Source of the DNA: Dryocosmus kuriphilus | Taxonomy: Eukaryota; Arthropoda; Insecta; Hymenoptera; Cynipidae | NCBI GenBank assembly: GCA_038277395.1 | Contig: CM076189.1 | Coordinates: forward strand, 232,129,918 to 232,193,917 | DNA length: 64,000 nucleotides | Direction of reading: 5' to 3' | Shown here: in pieces, positions 34,243 through 45,024 of the stretch | Numbering within the stretch: the first letter of the stretch is position 1 | How the letters are laid out: every line of letters starts with the position of its first letter | Translations under genes and position numbers: made by a program | The notes under the pieces: model-generated | Seen by the model: only the letters and a program-made list of their open reading frames with translations | Told to the model about the DNA's origin: nothing | Database searches by the model: none

Positions 34243-34419
34243 CTGCAACAACGACTATGTGTTAGCAATGGTGAAAGGTTGATACGGGATGTAGTAGGTA
34301 AAGAAAAACGAGTTTTGGCTTTTTGAATCATTAAAAAAATTCTGACGTTTGGGATTTATTTAAAGATATTGAGTAGTAAAAATGTATAGGTTGTTCAAGT
34401 AGGCAATGAGGAGAAATTT

Positions 34420-34780
34420 CAAGTAGTTGAAACAGAAGCCAACTATTTTGCAAAATTAATTACTATATTGTTAATGCATACAGTAGTTAGATCAGGGACC
34501 AGATATTAAGCACAAGTTCCAACTTCTTAGCAGAGGTATCAGGTAGTTGGAACAGGCGCCAATTATTGAAACATTTGAAAATATTTAGTACAGGCAACAA
34601 GTCTTTAAAAAATAACTGTTTAGTTCAAACACCAATTGCTTAGGACAAACCAAGTAGTTGGAACGGACGTCAAATATTTAAAACAAGAGCATTCTATTTA
34701 GAGCACAAATTCCAACTATTTAGCGCCAAATAGTTGAAACCGGCGCCAGCTATTGAGGTCCAGCATAAATAGCACCCATA
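34420..34780. repeat. GCGCCAA minisatellite, block 2
   Basis: The same family as block 1, with units such as GTAGTTGGAACAGGCGCCAA and AATATTTAGTACAGG. It begins about 180 bp upstream of the last omb exon, inside the intron. Confidence 0.7.
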
Positions 34781-36409
34781 GCTACTTTTGTCAAAAATCC
34801 TTCTCATTCCAATAATTTATTCCTATCTTAACTAGAATAAGTTATCTTAATCCTCATCCAAGTTAGTACTTCTCATATTTGTCTAGTTGAATCATCTATT
34901 TTTTTTTACCTCGTATGTCAGAATATATTTAAAGATTTTGTTTGTTTTCTGATTGATATACTGGAGTCCTTAAAAAGAGATATTGATGAAAGACAGGTGC
35001 ATCTTCAAACGCTATTATAATTCTTCAGTTTTCTAATCGGTGAAGGAGAGAGTTAGAAAGTATTTCTTGGGAATAATTACAATCCTATACAAATGCGGGT
35101 TCATGACACCACATTAAAAAAATGTTACGCTTATGATTAGAGGTATTCTCAACAGAAAAACAGCAATAAGAATATAATTACCGGAAAGCTACGAGTTTCA
35201 TCAATCAATATTAATTATCTTAATCGAGTTTATCAAAAGGCTAATTCTTAATCGCTTCCTTAAATCCGTAAATCTAAATTATATATTATCAAAGCTATAG
35301 GTTCTGCACGCAAAGGAATAAAGGGAAGTAGATCGAAGAGGACTCCCTAACGAGGAATCGGAGGCAGAGAATGCAAATCGCGAGGTTTTCGATCCACTTA
35401 TTCTAGCTAATTATGCCTATAATTTTGCAGAAAGCACTTATATTATTATTAACGACAAAGCGTCGCGTCGAGAGCATGTCAAATGGTTTTAACATCCCGT
35501 CTTATGCAAGGAAGGTTGATAAGTGTTCCTGTATAAGTGGATGCTCTTAGAAAAGAACATTTGCGTAAATCGATTGGAAGGAATTCAAGCCTAAATGATT
35601 GGCTATATATTTCGTATGTATACGAAGAAATAATTCACCCCTGCGGGCGATAACGACAGGATTTATGCGAACCCAGTAGCTACTGTCTTTGGCGCGCTAG
35701 GTATTAAATTAATTATTTTAATTGCACCTTCAGCGCCTTTCATATACGTGAATGCATCGCACGTGAAGCGTATGCAAAGTTGCTTTCATACTTTTCCATT
35801 ATATGCGGCTCGTAACTATTCACACACCTTCTATAGCACCTGGTTATAATGATATCAAAGCATTTTTCCTAGAGGGAAAATGTGAGGCAATTTTCTCTTT
35901 AATTTTGGAATAATAATTGTTGAAGACTGTGGTTGATTTTGGATTGATAATGATGAAAGTTTGTATCGAATTTTGAATATATAAGTGGCAATTAAGGTCA
36001 ATTTTAAATCTCTGATTCCCACCTTCAACCCTTATAATACTTAAACTCATGTAAGTCGCAACCAAAGCCGTGTTGGAGACTGTGAGCAGCTTACCAGTCA
36101 CTAATACCGTGTAATGCGATCAGTACACCAACACCATCTCACATGCATAAGCAACTAACTCGGATCGTACAATAAGTACAGACTTCCTCGTTTTCCGTCA
36201 CAGGTTCTCGGGTGCTTTAAATCAATAGTGTACCATAGACAGCGTAGAATTTGCACATAAGTAGGTCTCTGAGAATTTCCTTATCGACCATATGAGCTCT
36301 CTCACAAAAAAAGAAGAAAACAGGTTTGAGATGATTTCTTATCGAGCATCTTTTAGTACTGTATCCTTACTTCCAGTTTGCTGACGAAACTTAAATATCA
36401 ACCAAATCT

Positions 36410-36775
36410 TTAAGGCAGGTGCCAACTGTTTGGCACAAGTGCTAGTAATTCAGCTTATACGCATTATAGTTGAAGCCAGCCCCAACTTCTAATTAAAAAT
36501 TATTTATCATCTGCACCAACTATTGAGCTCAGATACGAAGTAGTTGGAACAGGCGCTAACTATTTAGTTTAGGCACGCAAGTCGATGGAGCAGGCGCCAA
36601 TTATTGCACTCAGCCGCCAAGTAGTTGGAACAGGCGCTAACTATCTAGCTTAGGTACTAATTTAGTTATTACAGACGCCAACTATTTAGTCCAAGTGCTA
36701 GTTATTTAGCTCAAGTGTCCAGCAGTTGGAAGAAGTATCAAATATTTAGCACAGGCTCCAAGTATTTGAAATAAG
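36410..36775. repeat. GCGCCAA minisatellite, block 3
   Basis: Units such as AAGTAGTTGGAACAGGCGCT and AACTATTTAG occur repeatedly through 365 bp within the omb intron. Confidence 0.75.
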
Positions 36776-38189
36776 TCTTTTCAGTTTGTTTAGAAGCAAC
36801 GATTGTGGTGACACTTTTCTTCAAAAGTAAACAAAACAATATAAGGCACAATAATTAGAATACTGAGCAGAAAGAAAGGAGTTCAAACGTAAAACTACTT
36901 TATGACTTCTTTTCACGAGACTTCATAAAAATATTTTTCCAATCGTGACTACAATCAGTTTCTGACCCCTGAAGGGAAAACAGAATTGAAAAACACAATC
37001 AATCTTGTTCTCCCACGATAGTATTTTTTTCGGGTGAGGTTTTCGAGTATCGAAAAATCAGGAAGGCCCTGGATTTGGTAATTTTGGAAAACTATGCAGC
37101 AGCGAGTAGATAACAAAGAGAGTTAATCGAGAAAATATGCAAATTAGGGTGCGTCGTGGCGCTGCCTAATTAGAATAAGGGCTAGTTTTGGCTTATGGTT
37201 TTAGTTAAGGGTGGTCGAAGCCACCAGGAAGCTAGATATAAACCGAGAGGGCGACGAGAGGGGCGAGGTTGGAACATAGCCAATCATCGGATTAGCATAC
37301 TGATGCTCAGGGGCGTCGCTGTCGTTAAGGTGGGGGTGGGGGGTGCTACTTGGTAGCTTTGAATTTTTATATTACCAACAGCCTTTATCGCCCAAGTCGG
37401 CTTTTATATCACGGAATTTCTAACGCCATAAAAAAAATAGGAAAATAAAGCTTCGAATTAATTCACCTTATTAATAATTTCAAAATATTTAATAACCACT
37501 TTAAACAACTTCTTTTCATGTTTCTATTTTTTTTTAATCCGATCTACATGAACTGATTAATGTAATAGTTTATTTTATCAGAATTGGGCTCCTGCTGTAA
37601 TTGAAAATGATGTCAAAATACAGCTTTCAATTTGCATTAATTATATGAAACGCGCTGATTAACTGCAAATGTCGACAAGCCGGTCGATGTTTAATCGATA
37701 ATGATATATTTCTGATTGCTGCCTTTAAAATATTTTCACTTGTAAAATCGAAATATTTATTTCCCCGAGTGGGACAGTGAAATTTATAGTTGTGATGCAA
37801 ATCGAGCTCATGAACGCCGACAAGAGCAGTTGGACAGGTGTTTGATACTCTGTAGTCGGGTAATTACGGTCACAGAAATGTAAAGCTGGTTTAATAAAAC
37901 TCAAACTCTAATTAGTTCAGTGGTATAACGAGACACGCATGTGCAATCGCACGAAGAAAGTGTTTTCAGGCACCTTTAGTAGATGCAAAGTATCGGGAAA
38001 AAATATTTTCCGATAGAATAGTTCCATTTCACTTTACATGATTTTATCTTCGTCTTATCAGAACAATACATAATTATATTGGTAATATTTTTTTGATAAT
38101 ATTTCCATTTATACCCTAATTTTGACTGAAATTGAACAGGAAGGAAATAAATATTTCAGGTTTTTTTTTTTAGAATCAACTGTTTATTT

Positions 38190-38600
38190 TATGTAGATAC
38201 GAAATATTTGGAACAGGCGACAACTATTAAATAAAAATTGGAACTATTTAGCCTTTACGCCAAGTATGTAAAACAGCTAACTACTGTTTAGTACAAGTGC
38301 AAAATATTTATCCTGCGCTAAATAGTTGGCACCTGCTTCAACTACTGAGCCCCTGCACTGAATAGTTAGCACTTGTTCCAACCACTGAGCGCCTGCGCTA
38401 AATATTTGTCACCTCTTCTAACTTATTTTCACTTGAGCTAAACAGTTGACGCATAAGATGAATAATAATTAGCGCTCGTAGGTGATATAGGCGCCAACTA
38501 TTCAGCCCAAGTACTAGATACTTGCCTCATTTTCCCAGCATAAGGAGCAAGCAACAACTATTTGTGTGGCTCATGCTCCAAGTACTTGAAAGAAGGATTT
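38190..38600. repeat. GCGCCAA minisatellite, block 4 with inverted section
   Basis: Units begin in the same orientation as the other blocks (GGAACAGGCGACAACTATT). From about 38310 to 38470 they run inverted (GCTAAATAGTTGGCACCTG), and then resume the original orientation. Confidence 0.7.
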
Positions 38601-39213
38601 TCAGTTTTTTTAGAACTAACGATTGTGGTGAAGGTCTTTTTGGGGCTAAACCGGGGATGGAGGCGTTTTTCGTCAGTGGCAGACTGTCAAGCAGTTACTG
38701 AGCTCTGTAATTTAAAATGCAGACGGGGAAACCACGGAAGAGAATTCGCACTCGCGTAACCCCTGACATTAGCTAATCCAAGGTCGACCGTGGGGTCGAG
38801 CCTCGTTCTCGGATCGCTTTGAACGGGCCGATCTCTTCTACTTTGTCGGGGCTAAATGTACAGGCAGAGTGAAGTCTGTTAGTTCGGCCGCCGAAGGCAG
38901 AAGGGTGCTTACAAGGGATCGGGAAGGGTGAATATAGCCGCAAAATCGAAGGGCTGATTATAATTCCGTACGACAAGGGACAACATCACCGCGATGATGA
39001 TACTAATAGTCGGGCGAATTCGCGACGAACTTTCAAAGAGAGAGCAGAGAGCACCCAGGTCGTTTTAATTCCAGCCTAATTAAGTGTACATCCGAGCAGA
39101 AACGCCCTACGCAGCGAATTTCGTAGAAAGGCGATTAGCAGGTGTCAAAGGGTGGTTTTAGAGAATCATGTTACTAAAGATCGATGTATCAGAAGGAAGA
39201 AGAGGATACATAA

Positions 39214-40078
39214 CACAGCCCTACAAAAAAATAAAAGTGTCATGTGCGACAGACTACAGTACCCTACCCTTACGTGTTTTGATCCGCTGAACACGAATCC
39301 GGAAGCGAAATCTTCCTATCCCGTCAATTTTTTGAGAAAGTTGAATTTTTTGGAATTTTCTTTGATCCAACTTAGGGCGCAGTCCTGGAATTCTAGAGAC
39401 TTCTAATAGGGCTCAAATTAAAGTTTGAACCTTTGTCTTTAAGATACTTATATCTAAAAAAGTGTTTCGTTCGCCTACTTTGAGTCAGTTGACAGAAACA
39501 TTTTTTAGATGCAACTGTCTTAAAGAAAAAGATACAAGCTTGATTTGAGCCCTATTAGAAGTCTCTAGAACTTCAGGATGGCACCCTACGTTGTTTCAAA
39601 GAAAGGACCACGCACGTTTGTTAAGGAAAAGTGGTTTCGGTTAATTTTGTTGAATTTTTTATATGTTACGTATGTCAGCGTCCTGAACAAAAAGTCTCTA
39701 TGAGCGCAAAGCCCAAAACCCCCCGGATTCCGAGGTACCACTTTTCCAAGTAATAGCCAAGCAAGTAGAGGCAATAACCAATGATACAGACTTCAGCGGG
39801 CCTTATCTCGGAATCCGGGGAGTTTTAGGCTTTGCGCTCATAGAGACTTTTGTTCAGGACGCTGAGATACGTAACATATAAAAAATTCAACAAAATTAAC
39901 CGAAACCACTTTTCCTTAACAAGCGTGCGTGGTCCTTTCCAAAAACATGAATTTTCTTAAAAACTTGACGTGATAGAAAGATTTCGCTTCCGGATTCATA
40001 TTCAGTGAGTCAAAATAGGTGAGGACAGGTTACTGTAGTTTTCCGCACATGACGCTTTTATTGTTTTATGGGGATGTG
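39214..40078. mobile_element. compound foldback element with three nested hairpins
   Basis: Outer arms: 39214-39340 against 39950-40078, sharing AAAAGTGTCATGTGCG and GAATCCGGAAGCGAAATC. Inside are two side-by-side hairpins. The first (39374-39588) has arms with TTCTAGAGACTTCTAATAGG. The second (39599-39941) has arms with AAAGGACCACGCACG and GTTCAGGACGC, closed near 39735-39805 around CGGAATCCGGGG. There is no credible coding frame. It is probably a foldback-type DNA element. Confidence 0.75.
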
Positions 40079-40615
40079 TAAATTCTTCAACATTCAAAAG
40101 CTTCTACTTTGAAATTGCAATACTTTCAGCTTTGTGGAGTTTTCTCCTTTTATATTCTTTCTTTTGCCACTGATTGTTTTATCATCCTTGAAAATTGACC
40201 AATGAAGGCATTAAATAGAGTAGAACGTGTTGAGCAAAACGAAGGGTGCTATTAGGTGTATTCTATGCATACTAACGTAACGTCATCAAAATCCACTTGA
40301 GTTTTCACCCCGCGCTCAATGAAATTGAAATGGGTTTCATTGGTGGTGGCAACAATGGCCCCGAGGGATGCCTGACATAAGCTCATAAACTTGCAATATT
40401 GAATACAAATGGATGCGTCCGCCTAGGCTGCGGGCGGGGTGTAAATGAACCCCACGAACCAACTCTCAGTTTAGGGGTGACCCGCTAAGGTCCCGACATA
40501 ACGACCCTGATATATAGTCTCAAGGTTCAAAAAAGGCCTTCCAGTGTATCAATCAGCTTTAATGAGGCGAGTTGATGAAGAATGAAGATTTTTAAGTTTT
40601 GAAAGCGATACTCAC

Positions 40616-40692
40616 TTTTTCTCTCGCTTCCCCGCACCGGTATCCCGAAATCCTTTCGCAAAGGGGTTGTTGTCGATCTTCAGTTGCGTGAT
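40616..40692 (-). CDS. bi: optomotor-blind, exon with the end of the T-box
   Basis: This 77-bp exon encodes ITQLKIDNNPFAKGFRDTG followed by AGKREKK, the C-terminal end of the T-box. It has an excellent acceptor (TTTTTGTTTTTCAG) and a GTGAGT donor. It starts at a codon boundary and ends with two bases of a Lys codon. That phase joins exactly to the exon at 33438-34242, whose first base completes the codon. The intron to the preceding exon is 4185 bp and the intron to the following exon is 6373 bp. The asparagine and phenylalanine residues of NNPFAKGFR contact DNA in the family. No difference from the Tbx2/omb consensus was noticed. Confidence 0.95.
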
Positions 40693-42205
40693 CTGAAAAA
40701 CAAAAATGACATTCTATAGTAATTTACACTGTTAGAAAAATCTGAATCAATTTTAATGCACACTTAATGGAAGTTTTTTCTACTCACATTAAATTTTATG
40801 TGCGGTTTGCATTAAAATTCAAACACGATAATTTCAAAGTATGCTCGTTTTAGCTTCCACTTTAATAAATTATTGCAGTTTAAAAATGGACTAATTCACC
40901 CTTTGATCAAGTTTTTTGACTTTGTAAGCCAATTATTTATTCTAAAATCATGCTAGAATCCTAAAATTAAATGCATGGGCAGTAACTTATAGGGTAGGTT
41001 GAACTTTTGAATTCTATTTGCATTATTCTGTGGAATTTCTGCCATCAAATATTTGTGGATTATACTACGATAAAAATTATACAATTTTTTTATAAAAGTA
41101 AATTAAAAATACTAGTATAACATATAAAAAATAGCATAAAAAGAATTTTCATAATTGAATTTTCATTTTGAAGTGCATGAAAATCACCTTCAGTTGCAAG
41201 TAACTGAAATTTAGGTTACATTTGTGTATTTAAAAGTGCCTGAATATTCAAGAATATTTTGGGGATCAAACTTATTAGAATAGCTTTTAGGCTTCTGAGG
41301 ATAGTTGAAATAAAGGTTACGTGATAAAAAATATATCCTTTGAAGTTATTAATAAGAATTTAACATTTCATCAAATTCGGAAATGAGAATGATTTCTTTT
41401 TGGCGTAAGAACAAGAGAACGTTGTCTTTTATCTGAATTGCGTTGAGTTTCATTTCTAGCCCATTACGACTCACGAATAGGTAGCTGATATAATCTGGCC
41501 CAGTAGCGTCGCATTTCGTGAGAGATAATTAAATGAGGAAGAGGAATCAAAGGAAAAAAAAATCGAACAAAGGCGAGCCTTTACGATCGGGCGAATGATA
41601 TCCAGGAGCGGCGCGTGTGTAAGTGCACCAGAAATAATGCGTACCAAGAACGCGACGATTCCCCGAAATGAAAGCTCTATCGGCGAGAGGAGATATTAAT
41701 TAGCACGACTCTAAAGTACTACGTGATATGAGATTAAGCTCGATAGTTTCGCTTTAAATGAAGGAGCAATTATTATCCGTACACGTATTGAAATTGCGCA
41801 GAAACTAAATGCAGATTTTAAGACTAAATATTTTTAGACGTTCAGATCAAAAGGTTTTGAGGCAAATTTTATGGAAGAAGAATATCATTTATTTTCCTTC
41901 ATTTGCTAATTCCAGGGTTTTAAAATATTTCATCTTCTATTTCTATCTAATTTATTTATTTAATATTGAAAAGAAAACGATTATTTGTTTTTCTATATAA
42001 TTAACTAACCTTTTTTTCTGACAGTTCAGAAAAAAGACAGTTAAAATAAAAACAACAATGTATTTTCAAAACATCATTTTCCGGCTCATTAGAGACATTG
42101 CATAAAATGCAAAATATATCTTCGAAAAAAGAGGGAGAAAAAGGAAAGAGTCAACCAAAACCAACCTCTCACTCTTTCCTTATTTTTTCTCCGTCTTTTT
42201 TATAC

Positions 42206-42253
42206 TACAGGGGTCCTACATGTTTCGAAAAGCCATTGAGACTTCATCATCAG
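42206..42253 (-). ncRNA. hammerhead ribozyme-like motif, variant copy
   Basis: This is the inverted-arm counterpart of 42856-42901. It has the same CTGATGA, GAAA and TGTA elements, but two extra bases between stem II and GAAA would disturb the core. It is probably inactive. Confidence 0.4.
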
Positions 42254-42411
42254 GGAAAATTTACAGGAAACTATAGGTGCTTAAACTTAATTATCAATTT
42301 TCAAAAACCTTATATACATAATCACATTAAAATTAATACTCTATACAATAAAAACTTCTTTTTGGTTCTTCCTTTTGTTCAAGATTGTTTTGTTACGTAA
42401 AGCTTCCTTCT

Positions 42412-42792
42412 CTAAACATTTTTGATAATGAACCCTGGGACTTGTGTTTCCAATAAACCCAAAATTTGTTCCAATTCTTGATTTAAAGTATGTATCTTAA
42501 AATAGGAATCTTTTATGGCCAAGTTCAAGATTGACCCCTTATATTTCTTGGTATTTTCCTCATACTGTTCCTTATTATTCTTATTTATGCAATCAACTTT
42601 GAAGCTTTTATTAATATCAAAAATCTTTTTTGGCAAAAGCTCATGAATCTTACATTTCTTAAGAAAATCTCTTTTTAGGACAGAACTTCTCAATTTATTA
42701 CTAATTGAATAAAACTTCTTGATTCCACCAACCGGACCATCAATTCCATCTATTCCATCACCCCACTCCCTATCAACGTTTATGAAATGCAT
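42412..42792 (-). pseudogene. possible Penelope-like N-terminal ORF fragment
   Basis: The frame is open from the right arm to a stop at 42412. The unique part reads MHFINVDREWGDGIDGIDGP, then a Lys-rich segment SSVLKRDFLKKCKIHELLPK and a helix-rich tail with NLAIKDSYFKIHTLNQELEQ. A basic LKKC...P motif and coiled tail before the reverse transcriptase occur in Penelope-like proteins, so this could be their N-terminal region. The match is by general pattern only. Confidence 0.4.
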
Positions 42793-42855
42793 AATATAGG
42801 GTTTTTGAAAATTGATAATTAAGTTTAAGCACCTATAGTTTCCTGTAAATTTTCC

Positions 42856-42901
42856 CTGATGATGAAGTCTCAATGGCTTCGAAACATGTAGGACCCCTGT
42901 A
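42856..42901 (+). ncRNA. hammerhead ribozyme-like motif
   Basis: CTGATGA (42856-42862), a stem II with GAAG/CTTC arms, GAAA (42881-42884), a 3-bp ACA/TGT stem III and a following A (42901) reproduce the conserved hammerhead core order. Stem I is weak. Short stem III forms are known in Penelope-like elements. Confidence 0.45.
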
Positions 42902-43729
42902 GTATAAAAAAGACGGAGAAAAAATAAGGAAAGAGTGAGAGGTTGGTTTTGGTTGACTCTTTCCTTTTTCTCCCTCTTTTTTCGAAAATATATTTTGCAT
43001 TTTATGCAATGTCTCTAATGAGCCGGAAAATGATGTTTTGAAAATACATTGTTGTTTTTATTTTAACTGTCTTTTTTCTGAACTGTCAGAAAAAAAGGTT
43101 AGTTAATTATATAGAAAAACAAATAATGGTTTTCTTTTCAATATTAAATAAATAATTTTAAAAAAGGGACAATAAACAATATGATTCGTTTTCAGTCTTT
43201 AGGGTTGCCTATAATTACTAATGGATTTCTTTTTTATATTGAGATAACGAATGTTTACTCAATTTACTAAAAAGATATCTTTTTTATTAAGAAAAAAATT
43301 CTTATAATAATATGATGTGAAGTAGTAATTTTTAGAAATTTTTATGTTTGGATTATTATTTTCGTCTGTATTGAGGAATGTAATTTTCTGAATAGACTGA
43401 AACGAAGTCAACCAAAAAATATCTAATTTAGTTTTTTGGAGATTTTAGAATTTAGGACGAAAATTGTTTAAACAAAATTATGTTTTTGTAACGTTTAAAT
43501 TACAGGATTTTAAAGACAATATTATTACTAATGTTCAATGAAATTGATGGTTGAATTTTTCCTTTAACAAATTAGTCAAAAGTTTCAGTCAAATTTCATT
43601 AATTTGAAATAGAAAAACGTACTGAAATTTTAGTGAAAATAATCTTAATAATATATTAGTCAACTATAGCATAACCTTTCTTTGATTGATTCAATTCAAA
43701 AAGCGGATTTAAAATTAGTGACTATATTG

Positions 43730-43870
43730 ACTGAAAAATAGTCAATTACAGCTGAATGAATCAGTGATTGACTTTTTGTTTTTCAACTAATCATTTTGAA
43801 CTAATCTAGATTTAGAGAAAAGATTGGTCATTTAATGATTCATAATTCATTATGGGGATATTATCAAATT
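43730..43870. repeat. AT-rich dispersed repeat, copy 2 (inverted)
   Basis: Inverted counterpart of 20560-20700, located in an omb intron. It shares GACTTTTTGTTTTTCAACTA. Related TAGTCAA and GTGATT phrases spread into 43540-43730. Confidence 0.4.
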
Positions 43871-44877
43871 CAAAATAAACATTTTTCAGCCTAAATTCAG
43901 TTTTTCAATTTTGAGAAGTTTGGAGTCACTGATCTGAAACACATTCTTTTGTCTTTGTGTATTATCTATAAGAAAATAATCAAACATACTTCTAAATTTC
44001 AATTTCATGCACTTTAAAAAACATAACTCTAGGTACTGTTAATTTTGATTTGAATTAAACGTAAGATATAGTTTCCAAGATAGGCGAGTCAGATTTATTA
44101 TTTCCAAACATGCGCCTTCAATTATAGACATTTTTACATTCAATATAATTAATTTGAATTAAATTTGGGAGCTTAGTATTTTAATTTTGAAAGCGTGCAA
44201 GTTCACTGCTATATTATATAAATTCAGTAAATTTGAGTATATTTTGTTTCCGATGGATATGAATTCCTAGGCAATTAAATTCAATATTTTTCACTTTTAT
44301 TTCTTTCAGTTATTGTTATTTGTATATGATTGTAGGAATGTACGTGCTTGTACATATTAAAAAAAAAAATTAATATTTTAATCTTGGAAACCCCTTGGAA
44401 CCTTTTAAAATTTTTGTGAAATCTTTGAAATCTTCGAAGTCTTTGAAATTTTTGGAAATCTTTTGAAATCTTTGAAATACTGAAATCTGGTGTATACTCA
44501 AAAGCCGAGTGATCAACGCCATTAGGCCTATTTTAATTATTTAAAGTAATTGTTAGATGGCAGAATTCACATGAATTCTGTAAAAATTTTAATTAAACAT
44601 TAAAATTTTAAATAATTTGATCTAGAATCCTACAACATCCCTATCTGGTTACTCTGAAAGAAGACTTTCAAATGCATATTGGAGTATAGCAACAATACAA
44701 TTCTGATTCGCATTTAGATTTCGTCATTAAATGTAATAATAATTTAATTTCGAATTTAAATCGATAAATAATTTTTCTGAATTCGAAGACTTAAAGAATT
44801 CTTTCTACTTTTATTAATCTTACTTCTATCTGACAGTTCAAAATAATAAAATTTTGAAAAAATGGTTTAAAATTCAC

Positions 44878-45024
44878 CTTTTCGTTTTGGTAGGCAGTCA
44901 CGGCGATAAATTCCGTTTCCTTGAAGACATAACTTCTAAACGTGGAATAGGGGAGTTTGAGGATGTCGTTGGCCCGGACGAGATGAAACCTCGGCTGGTA
45001 TTTGTGCATGGAATTCAATATCGT
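44878..45024 (-). CDS. bi: optomotor-blind (Tbx2/3-type T-box factor), T-box exon, second half
   Basis: This 49-codon exon encodes the second half of a T-box DNA-binding domain. It begins TILNSMHKYQPRFHLV, contains the LPYSTFR stretch, and ends in FIAVTAYQNEK. It is bounded by an AG acceptor just above 45024 (preceded by a T-rich tract) and a GTGAAT donor just below 44878, both in phase 0. These residues are nearly invariant in the Tbx2/omb subfamily. The one difference I see from the usual form is Ser for Thr after TFR. The protein binds T-site DNA in the nucleus and acts mainly as a repressor. In flies it patterns the wing and optic lobe. The exon carrying the first half of the T-box was not found anywhere to the right, so the intron upstream should exceed 19 kb. 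Confidence 0.95.

Larger units (their letters stand above)
34243..40615 (-). other. bi: omb intron between T-box-end exon and C-terminal exon
   Basis: This is an intron with a GTGAGT donor at its right end and a TTGCAG acceptor at its left end, removed in phase 2. It holds three blocks of the degenerate GCGCCAA-type minisatellite (34420-34780, 36410-36775, 38190-38600), the triple-hairpin foldback element (39214-40078), and otherwise AT-rich DNA. More GC-rich, unique-looking stretches at about 35280-35800, 37130-37350, 37780-37960 and 38640-39130 could be conserved regulatory sequence. No coding exon was recognised inside it. Confidence 0.8.
41953..43153. mobile_element. Penelope-like element with inverted terminal repeats
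   Basis: The arms 41953-42309 and 42799-43153 are near-identical inverted copies of about 355 bp. Between them is a 490-bp centre with one minus-strand frame. The arms contain GATGAAGTCTCAATGGCTTC followed by GAAACATG, the hammerhead-type motif typical of Penelope-like long terminal repeats. No reverse transcriptase or GIY-YIG endonuclease is present, so this copy is not autonomous. Confidence 0.65.
40693..44877 (-). other. bi: omb intron inside the T-box
   Basis: This 4.2-kb phase-0 intron splits the T-box. Outside the Penelope-like inverted-repeat element (41953-43153) it is AT-rich without recognisable exons. A patch near 41480-41700 is more GC-rich. The stretch at 43540-43870 resembles, in inverted orientation, sequence near 20560-20700, so it is an AT-rich dispersed repeat. 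Confidence 0.8.
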
